From NCBI RefSeq assembly GCF_040675465.1, contig NZ_JBFAPA010000001.1, forward strand, positions 186,001 through 250,000: a stretch of 64,000 bases of DNA, read 5' to 3'. Position numbers and translations under genes: made by a program. Below are positions 25,090 to 36,057 of the stretch, piece after piece; position 1 is the stretch's first letter, and every line of letters starts with the position of its first letter. This stretch comes from Kibdelosporangium sp040675465 (GTDB lineage: Bacteria; Actinomycetota; Actinomycetes; Mycobacteriales; Pseudonocardiaceae). The notes under the pieces were generated by a model. That model had not been told where the DNA came from. It saw nothing but the letters and a program-made list of their open reading frames with translations, and searched no databases.

Positions 25090-25158
25090 AACGCGCCCCG
25101 TTCTGAGCACCCCCGATGTCCCAACCTACAGCGGGGGTCTGACAGAACCGGGTGCGTT
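25090..25158. terminator. Bidirectional terminator between convergent genes
   Basis: Bases 25090-25105 pair with 25143-25158 with 15 of 16 positions matched (AACGCGCCC then GTTCTG; one C-C mismatch). Inside, ACCCCCG (25109-25115) pairs with CGGGGGT (25132-25138). It fills the 89-base gap between the stops of the amidohydrolase and the convergent DinB gene, so it can serve both. Confidence 0.85.
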
Positions 25159-25674
25159 CTACTCTCCGGTGATCCCGTCGGCCAGTTCGCGGGCGATGTC
25201 GAGGTGGCCGAGGTGGCGGGCGTATTCCTGCAGGACGTGGAACAGGATCCAGGCGAGTGTCGGCGCGTCTTCGGCGGTTGCGAACCGGCCGCCCGCCGCT
25301 GCGCGGTCGTCCAGCGAACCTTTCGCGGCGATCGCGCGGGAGTGCGCGCATTGCTCGCGGAAGAAGGCTTTGACCTCGGCGACCGTTTCGCCGGGCTCGA
25401 CGTACCACTCGCCTTCGTTCTGCGGCTGGTCACCCCACGGCTGGTCGACCTGTTCGGCCGCGAAGCCCCAACGGAACCATCGCCGTTCCATGTAGGCAAG
25501 GTGTTTGAGCAATCCCAACGGCGTCCAGCCGGATGGCAGGCGGCTGTGCCGCGCCTCCCTGTCGGACAGGCCCTCAAACTTGCGCAGCACCCCGTCGCGG
25601 CAGTAGTCGAGGTACCCGGCCAGCAGCGCCGACGGGTCGGCGAGCGTCATCTCCGGTTCGGACACAGGTTCCAC
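25159..25674 (-). CDS. DinB family protein (DUF664-like)
   Basis: A 171-residue DinB/DUF664 protein. It begins with an acidic stretch, then LLAGYLDYCRDGVLRKFEGLSDREARHSRLPSGWTPLGLLKHLAYMERRWF, and ends WILFHVLQEYARHLGHLDIARELADG. Conserved histidines (LKHLAYMERRWF, ARHLGHLD) would bind the metal. It resembles mycothiol- or bacillithiol-linked transferases. It is eleven bases downstream of the carboxylesterase gene's stop, with its own start at ATG 25674, and probably in the same transcript. Confidence 0.87.
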   Translation of the reverse strand: MEPVSEPEMTLADPSALLAGYLDYCRDGVLRKFEGLSDREARHSRLPSGWTPLGLLKHLAYMERRWFRWGFAAEQVDQPWGDQPQNEGEWYVEPGETVAEVKAFFREQCAHSRAIAAKGSLDDRAAAGGRFATAEDAPTLAWILFHVLQEYARHLGHLDIARELADGITGE

Positions 25675-25684
25675 GAGCGCAACG

Positions 25685-27133
25685 CTATCTCAGCGGGAAC
25701 CAGGTCCCCGGCTCCCACCGCACATCGCCCCAGGCGAGCCGTTCCTCCCGACGCGGATCGATCTCGACATGTGGGTCCTCGTCGAACACGTACACCGCGC
25801 GGTCCGTGTAGTACCGCGGCCACTCGTTAGACGGCACACCACTGTGCACGAAGTTCACCCAGGCCTGGTGCATCGCTGCGGCTGTGCGTTCCCGCTCGGG
25901 TTCGGGCGCGGCAACGGTGAACTCCGGCGCGACGTCCCAGACCATGCCCAGCTCCATGCCGTGCCCGCCGTCCAGGAAATGCGGAACGCCGGCCTGTGCG
26001 ATGTCCATGCGGTAGTGATAGACGGTCCCATGCTTGGCTTGCGCGTACGCCAGCCGTTGCACGGGAATGCCGTACCGCTCGTCGCCCATGACAGCCACGA
26101 CAGCATTGTCAGCACCACGGGTATCGCTGTAAGTCTCCAACAGCCTGGTGTCGCCGAAGATTGACGTCAGCACATCCGCAGTGGGCGCCGTGGCATCCTC
26201 ACCGAGGAACGCCGCGTAGGTAGCCGCCTCGTTGCCGTTGTATCCCAGCATGAGCGCGATATCGCTGGCACTACCCGCGCCGATCAGCGTCGTCGGCATC
26301 GTCGGCAACACCAATGGATGCAACGTCGGCCGCCACAACCAGGTGGCGTGCAACGCGGGCAGAATCCGTTCCTGGGCGGCGAGAATCTCCTCCGCCGGAA
26401 TCGACCGCAGTGTCCGGGCGTCATGACAGTCCAGCTCCGTCAGCAACCGACGTGCCACCGCAGTGCCTTGCTCGGGGGTGGCCACGAAGTCGCCGCCGCT
26501 ACTGATAATCGCCTGCCGGAACATGGTGCGGGACAACGGGCTCGCCATCAGGTTGCCGACACTCTTGCCGCCCGCGGACACCCCGTACACCGTGATCCGC
26601 GTGGGGTCACCGCCGAAAGCGGCGATGTTGTCCCGAACCCACCGCAAAGCGGCAATCTGGTCAAGCAACCCGCAAACGCCCGCGTCGATCTCCTCCGCGC
26701 CGAAGATCCCGCCCAGATGCGCCAGGCCGAGCGCACCGAGCCGGTAGTTGACCGTCACCACCACGATCCCGGCCCGCGCGAACGCCGCACCCTCGCTGGG
26801 CCGGGTCCCGTTGCCGGTCCGGAAGCCGCCGCCATGCAGCCAGAACAGCACCGGCCAGCCACCCTCGGGCGCGGGACCGTCCGGCGCGCACACGTTGAGG
26901 TAGAGACAGTCCTCGCTGGACGGGGCGGGCGCCACGCCGATCTCCTCGGGCTGCAGCGACTGCGGGCCGAAATCGGTCGCCTTCCAGGTGCCCTCCCATG
27001 GCGGCGCCGGTCGCGGGGCGCGCCAGCGCAGGTCGCCGACCGGCGGCTGGGCGTACGGGATTCCGCGCCACACCACGTGATCGTCCTGCCGCAGGCCACC
27101 CAGCCGACCCTGCCCGATCGTCACGACCGCCAC
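25685..27133 (-). CDS. Type B carboxylesterase/lipase
   Basis: A 482-residue alpha/beta hydrolase of the carboxylesterase family. The oxyanion-hole motif HGGGF is at 100-104, the nucleophile is Ser186 in GVSAGGKS, SEDCLYLNVCAP at 73-84 is the family signature, and the late GGHGMELGMVW supplies the probable histidine. There is no signal peptide, so it is likely cytoplasmic. It hydrolyses carboxylic esters; the substrate is unknown. It starts 15 bases after the stop of the HxlR gene. Confidence 0.92.
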   Translation of the reverse strand: MAVVTIGQGRLGGLRQDDHVVWRGIPYAQPPVGDLRWRAPRPAPPWEGTWKATDFGPQSLQPEEIGVAPAPSSEDCLYLNVCAPDGPAPEGGWPVLFWLHGGGFRTGNGTRPSEGAAFARAGIVVVTVNYRLGALGLAHLGGIFGAEEIDAGVCGLLDQIAALRWVRDNIAAFGGDPTRITVYGVSAGGKSVGNLMASPLSRTMFRQAIISSGGDFVATPEQGTAVARRLLTELDCHDARTLRSIPAEEILAAQERILPALHATWLWRPTLHPLVLPTMPTTLIGAGSASDIALMLGYNGNEAATYAAFLGEDATAPTADVLTSIFGDTRLLETYSDTRGADNAVVAVMGDERYGIPVQRLAYAQAKHGTVYHYRMDIAQAGVPHFLDGGHGMELGMVWDVAPEFTVAAPEPERERTAAAMHQAWVNFVHSGVPSNEWPRYYTDRAVYVFDEDPHVEIDPRREERLAWGDVRWEPGTWFPLR

Positions 27134-27148
27134 GTGTTCCCACTGTAC

Positions 27149-27508
27149 TCAGGCATTGATGCGGTCCAGGTTCCGCTCGACCCACGACCGCAGCGCACCG
27201 AGCGGCTCGGCCACGCCGTGCCCCAACTCGGTGAGGTTGTACTCGACGTGCAGCGGCACCGCCGGATAGATCGTTCGGTCGACGAACCCCGCTTCTTCCA
27301 GCCGCCGCAGCGTCTGGGTGAGCACTTTCGGGCTGACCCCCTCCAGTTGCCGCTGCAGCTCGCCGAACCGGAGCGGGCCCTCCTCCAGGGCGCCGATCGC
27401 GAGCGCTGTCCACTTGTTGGCGAGCAGGTCCAGCACGCCCCGGCATGGGCACTGCGCCGCGTACACGTCGTGCTTGTCATGCTGGCCCGTTGGGCATGAC
27501 AGCGCCAT
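27149..27508 (-). CDS. HxlR-family transcriptional regulator
   Basis: A 119-residue winged-helix regulator with the family pattern CPCRGVLDLLANKWTALAIGAL, FGELQRQLEGVSPKVLTQTLRRLEEAGFVDRTIYPAVPLHVEYNLTELG. Two N-terminal cysteines (Cys20, Cys22), together with Cys5, may sense electrophiles or oxidants. It is divergent from a quinone oxidoreductase gene, and a 25-base imperfect palindrome lies between them. Regulation of that oxidoreductase by an HxlR protein is a recurrent arrangement. Confidence 0.92.
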   Translation of the reverse strand: MALSCPTGQHDKHDVYAAQCPCRGVLDLLANKWTALAIGALEEGPLRFGELQRQLEGVSPKVLTQTLRRLEEAGFVDRTIYPAVPLHVEYNLTELGHGVAEPLGALRSWVERNLDRINA

Positions 27509-27523
27509 CTCCGCTCCTCTACC

Positions 27524-27548
27524 TGCATGCTTCCTTATGGGAAGTATG
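27524..27548. promoter_or_regulatory. Candidate HxlR operator
   Basis: GCATGCTTCC (27524-27533) and GGAAGTATGC (27539-27548) form a 10-bp inverted repeat with one mismatch and a TTATG spacer. It lies 15 bases upstream of the HxlR start and 69 bases upstream of the divergent oxidoreductase, where a shared repressor site is expected. Confidence 0.6.
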
Positions 27549-27617
27549 CGCCCTTGCGGGAAACTAGGCCCTTCTGGATAGCGTCACCGTACCCCCTGAA
27601 GAACAGGAGTTCGCCAG

Positions 27618-28581
27618 ATGCGAGCGATCAGCCAGGACGAGTTCGGTGGCCCGGAAGTGCTGCGTGAGGTCGACGTGCCGCGCCCGGAACCGCTACCCAC
27701 CGAGGTGCTCGTCCGAGTGGTGTCCGCCGGTCTCAACCCGGTCGACGTCAAGACCCGCGGGGGGGGGCGGCATGGCCGGCGTGCTCGGCAAGCCACCGTT
27801 CATCCTCGGCTGGGACGTGTCCGGCGTGGTCGAGCAGGTCGGCTTCGGCGTGCACACCCTGAAGGTCGGCGACGAGGTCTACGGCATGCCGTGGTTCCCG
27901 CGTCAGGCCGGCGGCTTCGCCGAGTACGTCACCGCCCCGTCGCGTCAGTTCACCCACAAGCCGTCCACAGTGGACCACGACACAGCCGCGGCGGTCCCGT
28001 TGGCGGCGCTCACCGCGTGGCAGATCCTGCACGACGCCGTGCAGGTTCGACGGGGCCAACGCGTGCTGATCCACGCTGCGGCAGGTGGGGTCGGCCACTT
28101 CGCCGTGCAGTTCGCCAAGAACGCGGGCGCCACCGTGATCGGCACGGCCCGCGCGGCCAAGCACGACTGGCTGCGTGAGCTCGGCGCCGACGAGGTCATC
28201 GACTACACCGCCGAGCGGTTCGAGGAGCAGGCCAACGGCATCGACGTCGTTGTCGACTTGGTCGGCGACCATGTCGACAACACGAGCACGCGTTCGCTGG
28301 ATGTCCTGCGCCCCGGTGGGACTCTGGTGGCCGTCCCCAGCGGCGTCGCGCCCGAACTGCTCGACCGAGCCTCGGCCCGTGGCCTGACCGCGATCCCGTT
28401 CCTGGTCGAACCGGACGGCCCGGCGCTGAGCCGGATCGCCGACCTGATCGACGCCGGCGAGGTGCGTGCCGAGGTCGAGCAGGTCTTCCCGTTCGTCGAG
28501 ACCGCGGCCGCGCACGAACGTCAGGAAAGCGGCCGTACGCAGGGCAAGCTCGTGGTCAGAGTTGCTGCTGAGGCAGGTTGA
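27618..28581 (+). CDS. Quinone oxidoreductase-like zinc-independent MDR, with apparent frameshift
   Basis: The N-terminal 50 residues (MRAISQDEFGGPEVLREVDVPRPEP...NPVDVKTRG) and the rest (MAGVLGKPPFILGWDVSGVVEQVG..., cofactor site IHAAAGGVGHFAVQFAKNAGATVIGTA, ending KLVVRVAAEAG) are in different frames. They join at a run of nine G at 27759-27767. Eight G would give one continuous 320-residue NADP-dependent reductase of the QOR type. Either the read has an extra G or the gene is inactive or slippage-controlled. It reduces quinones or enones; its partner regulator is the divergent HxlR. Its 3' end overlaps the convergent dioxygenase by 26 bases. Confidence 0.85.
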
Positions 28582-29509
28582 GCTTGGGCAGGATGCCCTC
28601 GATCTCCTCACGCCTTGGCTCCAGCCACGGCGGCAGTTTGAGCGCGCGGCCCAGTTCGAGCAGCGGCTCGTCGATGGCGAACCCGGGTTCGTCGGTCGCG
28701 ACCTCGAGCAGCGTGCCGCCGGGCTCGCGGAAGTAGATCGACCGGAAGTACTGACGGTCCAAAATGGACGTGACGTTGACGCCCCGGTCGGCCAGCTCCT
28801 CACGCCACGCCGCCTGGGTGTCCTCGTCGGGGGCACGCCACGCGACGTGGTGCACGGTCCCCACCGCGACCCGCCCGCGCGGCTCGTCGGGCGTCACCAG
28901 AACGTCCACCAACGCCCCCGCGCCGCCCTCACCGGCGGCGAACCTCAGCCGGTTGCTGTCCTCGGCGACCTGCCGCAGGCCGAGGTCGCTGCTGAGGGCC
29001 TCTGCGGTCGCCTCTTCGCGGTCCACCGACAACGTCACCGAGTGCAGCCCGCGCACCGCGTGCTCGGGCGGGACGAACCCGTGGTCCCACGGCTCCCGGG
29101 GATCGTCCTGGCTGTGCGCGACCAACGCGATCACCAGGCCATCGGGGTCGCGGAAGGTCAGCACATCCTCGTCGTCCCGGTTGACCACCTCGCTGACCTC
29201 GACGCCGTGCTCGGCCAGATGCGACTTCCACCAGCCGATCGACGTCTCCGGCACGGAGAACGCCGTTGTGGTGGCCTGTCCATGGCCGTGCAGGCCCTGG
29301 GGCGCCTCCTCCCAGGGGAAGAAGGTGAGCAGCGAGCCGGGTTTGCCCGAGCTGTCGCCGTAGTAGAGGTGGTAGGTGCCCGGGTCGTCGAAGTTGACGG
29401 TGGTCTTGACCAGCCGCAGGCCCAGCGCTCGCAGGTAGAAGTCGACGTTGCGCTGGGGATCCCCGGCGATCGCGGTGACGTGATGCAAGCCGCTGGTCGC
29501 GATGGACAT
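28556..29509 (-). CDS. Ring-cleaving dioxygenase (glyoxalase/VOC superfamily)
   Basis: A 317-residue protein with two tandem glyoxalase-type modules. The first holds SGLHHVTAIAGDPQRNVDFYLRALGLRLVK, the second GLHSVTLSVDREEATAEALS and GTVHHVAWRAPDEDTQ. Metal ligands are likely His9, the His in TVHHVAW and Glu in GGTLLEVATDEPG. It resembles the PcpA/LinE-like hydroquinone dioxygenases. ATG 29509 follows a GAGGAG Shine-Dalgarno; longer starts lack one. It sits tail to tail with the quinone oxidoreductase gene, which may act on related aromatic compounds. Confidence 0.88.
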   Translation of the reverse strand: MSIATSGLHHVTAIAGDPQRNVDFYLRALGLRLVKTTVNFDDPGTYHLYYGDSSGKPGSLLTFFPWEEAPQGLHGHGQATTTAFSVPETSIGWWKSHLAEHGVEVSEVVNRDDEDVLTFRDPDGLVIALVAHSQDDPREPWDHGFVPPEHAVRGLHSVTLSVDREEATAEALSSDLGLRQVAEDSNRLRFAAGEGGAGALVDVLVTPDEPRGRVAVGTVHHVAWRAPDEDTQAAWREELADRGVNVTSILDRQYFRSIYFREPGGTLLEVATDEPGFAIDEPLLELGRALKLPPWLEPRREEIEGILPKLNLPQQQL

Positions 29510-29532
29510 GGTGACTCCTCTCGCCGCGGCCA

Positions 29533-29576
29533 TTGTCCTCTCGTGAGCACGGATCGGCGCGCCCACGAGAGGACAA
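29533..29576 (-). terminator. Hairpin between esterase and dioxygenase genes
   Basis: TTGTCCTCTCGTG (29533-29545) is the perfect 13-bp complement of CACGAGAGGACAA (29564-29576), with an 18-base loop. It lies 7 bases past the secreted esterase stop and 24 bases before the dioxygenase start, so it is probably the esterase terminator; it could also be an operator for the dioxygenase. Confidence 0.7.
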
Positions 29577-29582
29577 CCTGCG

Positions 29583-31088
29583 TCAGCGGCGCGGCACGGT
29601 CATGGTGCCGTCGCTGATCCGGACCATGCCGATCCGGCTCTCACTCGTGTAGCGGACGTCCTCCGTGTCCACGACCACCGCCAGGTGGTGCCCAGCGGGC
29701 ACGTCCCAGGAGATCGACTCGAGCGGGAAGTCGACCGTGGCCGACTTGTCGCCGCGGATGGTGAACGGTTTGTGCGTGATGAGTGAGCCGACGCCGACGG
29801 CGTTGACGTCGTACAGATACACGAACAACGACGTGTCGTCGGCTGTGGAGGTGACCGTTGCCGTGAACCGTGGCTTGCCTACGACAGTTGTGGGCTGACT
29901 GTAGGCAGGCCCGTTCCATACACCGGCCACGGTAGGCAGCACTGCAGGAATCACTACACCCACAGGGATCTTGAGATACCCCTGCAGCGCGCCGCTCAGA
30001 ATCGGTACACCGCTGTTGGCGATCGAGTCCACACCCGACCCGAACGTCCTGGTGCCCAACGTGAGCGTGTCGGTCCTTGTCGCCGCACCCGCCAGCGACG
30101 GGTACCCGCGCCAGGTGCTCGCGTTGGCTGACATCAGCTGCACCGGCTGGGTGCGGTCGATGCCGTTGTCGGCACCGTTGAGGTAGTGATCGAACCACTT
30201 CGTGGCCGTGTCCCACACCTCGTTGGACAGGCCCACCGCGCCGGGCAGCTCGGCGGTGGCGTGGTCACCGCCCTGCAACAGCAGGCGTTTGGGTGTGGTC
30301 AGCCGGTCGTAGAAGTCGATCGCCTGGTTGGGCGGGAAGATCGCGTCCTGCCACGAGTTCGCGATCAGGATGGCCGCGCCGTTGGCGTTGATCTGCGCCA
30401 GTTTCGACGCCGCGGAGCGCGACGGCGCGACCTGGCGAGCGTAGTCGATCTTGCCCATCAGGAACTCAGAGGTGATCCGCCGCAGGTCGGGACCGGGTTT
30501 GCCGGCCACCTGCGCGAGGGCGAGCAAAGCGCCCGCGGAGAGCTGGCTGATGGTCTGCCCGGGGTACAGGCTCGCCTCCAGGTCGGCCCAGGTGCTCATC
30601 GACGCGACCGCCTTGATCCGGCTGTCGTTCGCGGCCGCGAGCAGGCCGATGCCCGCGCCGTAGGAGATCCCGGCGACGCCGACCCGGGTCACGTCGGCAT
30701 GGGCGTTCGCCACCGCCCAGTCGATGATCCGGCTGACGTCCTCGACCGTGTCCGGTCCGGCCACGTCGATCTCCCCACCGGAGTCGTAGAAGCCCCGGCT
30801 GGTGTAACTGATCACCACATCGCCGCTCTGCTCGGCGAGTTTCCGTGCCGCCCCAACGTATTCCACGTCGGGGACGCCCCAGCTGGCCGGCATGACCAGC
30901 AGCGGGAACGGGCCGTCACCACGACCGGTTGGGGTGACGACGAATCCCCGCATGGGCGTACCGCCCGCGCCGGGGATGGACTCATACGAGATGGCAGCGC
31001 CGAAGGACGCGGCGCTTGATGCGGGGGCGTGCAGGGTGCCCGCCGCGGCTACGGTTATCAGCAGGGTCAATATCCGTGAGCTGCGCAT
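29583..31088 (-). CDS. Secreted CocE/NonD-type acyl esterase (S15-like alpha/beta hydrolase)
   Basis: A 501-residue protein with a Sec signal peptide (RILTLLITVAAAGTLHAPASSAAS, cleavage near residue 27). The hydrolase core has nucleophile Ser142 in GISYGAG, a candidate acid in NSWQDAIFPP and His in GGDHATAE. The C-terminal ~180 residues form a beta-rich jelly-roll like that of X-Pro dipeptidyl-peptidase. It likely cleaves esters or amides outside the cell. ATG 31088 has GGAGGG upstream. A hairpin follows the stop. Confidence 0.88.
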   Translation of the reverse strand: MRSSRILTLLITVAAAGTLHAPASSAASFGAAISYESIPGAGGTPMRGFVVTPTGRGDGPFPLLVMPASWGVPDVEYVGAARKLAEQSGDVVISYTSRGFYDSGGEIDVAGPDTVEDVSRIIDWAVANAHADVTRVGVAGISYGAGIGLLAAANDSRIKAVASMSTWADLEASLYPGQTISQLSAGALLALAQVAGKPGPDLRRITSEFLMGKIDYARQVAPSRSAASKLAQINANGAAILIANSWQDAIFPPNQAIDFYDRLTTPKRLLLQGGDHATAELPGAVGLSNEVWDTATKWFDHYLNGADNGIDRTQPVQLMSANASTWRGYPSLAGAATRTDTLTLGTRTFGSGVDSIANSGVPILSGALQGYLKIPVGVVIPAVLPTVAGVWNGPAYSQPTTVVGKPRFTATVTSTADDTSLFVYLYDVNAVGVGSLITHKPFTIRGDKSATVDFPLESISWDVPAGHHLAVVVDTEDVRYTSESRIGMVRISDGTMTVPRR

Positions 31089-31197
31089 AAACCCTCCATT
31101 GGGTATCGCGTACCAGGTAAACGCGCAGCTCAGAGCGGGGTTACGGACAAGTAACCTACTGGACGTCACTTTCCTCCGTGTGAGTGACGACGCAGGT

Positions 31198-31220
31198 CAG
31201 GCGGGCTGTCGGCCCGCCTG
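31198..31220 (+). terminator. Perfect hairpin upstream of tex
   Basis: CAGGCGGGC (31198-31206) pairs fully with GCCCGCCTG (31212-31220) around TGTCG. It lies 25 bases before the tex start and just ahead of its Shine-Dalgarno (GGGAGGG), so it may act as an attenuator or leader structure, or as an insulating terminator. Confidence 0.6.
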
Positions 31221-31245
31221 TCGCCGCCGGGAGGGCTTAGGCAGA

Positions 31246-33588
<2,343 letters not shown>

Positions 33589-33596
33589 TAACCCAC

Positions 33597-33629
33597 CCAC
33601 AGGGCGGCGGCACCCCCGCCGCCCTGTGG
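33597..33629 (+). terminator. Terminator after tex
   Basis: CCACAGGGCGGC (33597-33608) pairs perfectly with GCCGCCCTGTGG (33618-33629) over a 9-base loop, 8 bases after the tex stop codon. No T-run follows, as is usual in this GC range. Confidence 0.8.
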
Positions 33630-34117
33630 ACAACTCATCCCCAGCCACCCACCCCGTCAGTCCACCCCAGTAGCGTTGAACCCGGGGGCCGGAGGTCAGG
33701 CCCCAATCAAGATCAACTCAAGAAACCCTTGCCCTGCAAGGAATTCCGCACCTCAACGCCGACCATATTCCGCGCCGCTGCCCGCGCGCCTCACCGATCA
33801 GAGCACTCACGGCCGCAGCCCGCGCCACACACAATCCCCACCTCGCGAGACTCACGTCCGCACCGCGCACTGCGAGCCAGAGTTCACGCGACCCACTTCA
33901 GCCCTCGCCCTCGCCCTCGCCCTCGCCCTCGAAGCATCCCCGCAAGGCGCCCAAGGTCGGCCCAGCCTGTCAATCAACCCACAGCCTCCCGGCCCCGCCC
34001 AGGTAAGCCTCCGCTGCCCGCTCCTCCGCGGCCGCGAACTTGTCGGCGATCTCATCGGCGCCATCCAGGCTGCCGTCATCGACCACCTCGCGATATCCGG
34101 CAGCGACCAGACCGGTA
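33630..34117. other. Intergenic with a short GCCCTC repeat
   Basis: No gene is seen in these 488 bases downstream of tex and downstream of the convergent Thg1-like gene. The only structure is five tandem copies of GCCCTC at 33901-33930. Frames across it are proline/arginine-rich and not credible. Confidence 0.5.
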
Positions 34118-34864
34118 CTACGCGATCAACTCCGCGAGGAACTCCCGGTACCTCTCCTTCATCGGCAGCTCCCGGTCCTCCCGGATCCGGCGCCGCGTCG
34201 CGGTCACCGGAACCTCGCGCATCGGGTCGTACCCCGGCCGTTCGTAGGTCTCCCACCACAACCCCACGCCACGGCGCTGCCACATGGGAATGTCGTTGAA
34301 GTTCACACCATGGTCGAACAGCAGCTCGTTCTTGGCGGCGGCATCGGCGCCTTCCAACGCCCGCGTGGCCTCCTCGCGCGACCGCCCGTCCTTGCGCAAA
34401 GTCCAGTAGCACCAGCCGTTCAGCGCCGACCGCGCCGCATCCGCCTGCCGCCACGAGAAGTAGTCGAGTACGTCCGCGGGCCCGGTCCCCATCCACACCC
34501 GGCTGTCGAAGTGCGCCGGTTCGCCCATCGCGTGGGTGAAGGCCGCGGACGTGATACTCGCGGAGACCGACACGAGTTTTTCCACGCCCCGGCCGAAGAT
34601 CTCGGTGCGCGGGTCGAGCAGGACGGAGATCTCGTCGCTCTCGGTGTAGGCGTACCGGGCGCCGAACTCGGTCAGCAACGTCCGCGCCGCCTCGACCATG
34701 AGCTGCGAGAACCGTAAGTCGAACGGTTTGTCGAAGCGCTGCTCGGTGAACCTGGAGAAGGCTCGGCCGTCAACGCGCAGGACCGTCCACGCTCCAGGCG
34801 GCACGGCCAGTGAGTGGAACCACTCGCGGGCCCGCTGCCCGGCTGCGAACTGCTCGCCGTCCAC
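34118..34864 (-). CDS. Thg1-like protein (tRNA(His) guanylyltransferase family)
   Basis: A 248-residue protein of the Thg1 superfamily of reverse (3'-5') nucleotide polymerases. The palm-domain metal ligands are visible: Asp32 in LRVDGRAFSRFTE and Asp77-Glu78 in AYTESDEISVLL. Downstream segments SITSAAFTHAMG and FDSRVWMGTGPADVLDYFSWRQADAARSALNGWCYW match the family. Bacterial members repair truncated tRNA 5' ends rather than add G-1 to tRNA-His. GTG 34864 follows GGAGGG. A short palindrome (ACTGTC-CGT-GACAGT, 34891-34905) lies upstream. Confidence 0.88.
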   Translation of the reverse strand: MDGEQFAAGQRAREWFHSLAVPPGAWTVLRVDGRAFSRFTEQRFDKPFDLRFSQLMVEAARTLLTEFGARYAYTESDEISVLLDPRTEIFGRGVEKLVSVSASITSAAFTHAMGEPAHFDSRVWMGTGPADVLDYFSWRQADAARSALNGWCYWTLRKDGRSREEATRALEGADAAAKNELLFDHGVNFNDIPMWQRRGVGLWWETYERPGYDPMREVPVTATRRRIREDRELPMKERYREFLAELIA

Positions 34865-34890
34865 CCTGTCACCCTCCGCCCCCGCCTGAC

Positions 34891-34905
34891 ACTGTCCGTG
34901 ACAGT
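34891..34905. promoter_or_regulatory. Palindrome upstream of the Thg1-like gene
   Basis: ACTGTC-CGT-GACAGT is a perfect 6-bp inverted repeat 27 bases upstream of the Thg1-like start and 25 bases after the LacI-type gene stop. It may be an operator; no matching regulator is identified. Confidence 0.4.
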
Positions 34906-34930
34906 ATCGGGCACGGTCTACGGTGAGTAA

Positions 34931-35881
34931 CTAGGTGGTTCCTCTCACGACAAGTCGCCCGGGGTCGACCGTGCGCTGTTCGGGGATCCCGGTCTTGAGG
35001 TGGTTCAACAGCAGACGCGCTGCTGAGGCGCCGTCAGCTGCGTCGTCGTGGTGGATCGCCGTGACGCCGGGGTGCACGAGCTGGCACACGTTGGAGTCGC
35101 CCCATGCCACTACCGCGAGCTGTGTGGGGATGTGGATGTTCAACATGGCCGCGTGTGCAACGGTCTCCGCTGCTGCCGCATCGTCGTCGTAGATCAACGC
35201 CGACGGCGGATCGGGCGTGGCGAGCAGTTCCCTGGTCGCTTCGAGCGCGCCTTCGGCCTCAACCGCCTCGCAGCCGAGAAGTTCCTTCGTCACTTGGCGG
35301 AACGCTTCGGCGCGGTGCACGTTGCGGCTCACTCCCTGGCCTTTGACGTGCCCGAGCCTGCTGTGCCCGCGTTCGATGAGGTGCTCGACCGCGCGCCGGC
35401 ACTCGGCCGCCGGGTCGTCCAGCACCGCGGACATGTCCGGCGCACCGGCGCCGACCAGCACCGCAGGGACGTTCAGCTTGCGCAGCAAGGGAATGCGGTG
35501 GTCATCCGGTCGCGGGTCGAGCAGCAGCACGCCGTCGACGCGACGCGCGGCCCACCAGTCGCGGTAGGTCTCGGCCTCGGCTTCGGCGTCGCGGACGATC
35601 GCCAGCTGCAGCGCGACGCCGTCGATGGCCAGTTCCCGCTCGATGCCTTCGACCACTGTCCACGGCGCCGGCCCAGCGACCACGAGGCCCACGACACCCG
35701 CACGTTCGGCGGACAGCGCCAAGGCCGCGGTGTTGGCCCGCCAGCCCAGCGCGTGCGCGATTCTGGAGACCCGCTCCCTCGTCTCCTCGGAGACGCCGGG
35801 CCGGCCGTTGAGCGCGTAGGACACCGCTGCCTTGGACACTCCGGCCCGGCGGGCGATGTCGCCGATCGTCGGTCTTTTCAT
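34931..35881 (-). CDS. LacI-family transcriptional regulator
   Basis: A 316-residue LacI/GalR regulator. The HTH and hinge helix lie at residues 3-55 (TIGDIARRAGVSKAAVSYALNGRPGVSEETRERV...NTAALALS), followed by a periplasmic-binding-protein-like effector domain (GVVGLVVAG..., HLIERGHSRLGHV, ALIYDDDAAAAETVAHA). ATG 35881 is preferred over 35893 because GGGAG lies at proper spacing. No sugar operon is adjacent; the target could be itself or the divergent gene at 36058. Confidence 0.93.
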   Translation of the reverse strand: MKRPTIGDIARRAGVSKAAVSYALNGRPGVSEETRERVSRIAHALGWRANTAALALSAERAGVVGLVVAGPAPWTVVEGIERELAIDGVALQLAIVRDAEAEAETYRDWWAARRVDGVLLLDPRPDDHRIPLLRKLNVPAVLVGAGAPDMSAVLDDPAAECRRAVEHLIERGHSRLGHVKGQGVSRNVHRAEAFRQVTKELLGCEAVEAEGALEATRELLATPDPPSALIYDDDAAAAETVAHAAMLNIHIPTQLAVVAWGDSNVCQLVHPGVTAIHHDDAADGASAARLLLNHLKTGIPEQRTVDPGRLVVRGTT

Positions 35882-36057
35882 GGCAGCTCCCATCCTGGAA
35901 CGAGCCGCTCAGGAAATACACCCGACTGAGGGACCAAACCCAGCTCAACAGCGAAACGACATGCGCTTTCGGGGTCGTGGCCCGAAAAAAGTGTCGGTGG
36001 GTGCCTGGAAGCTGTTCACACGGGCCACCCAGGCTCCGGAGACAAGGAGACCGAACC

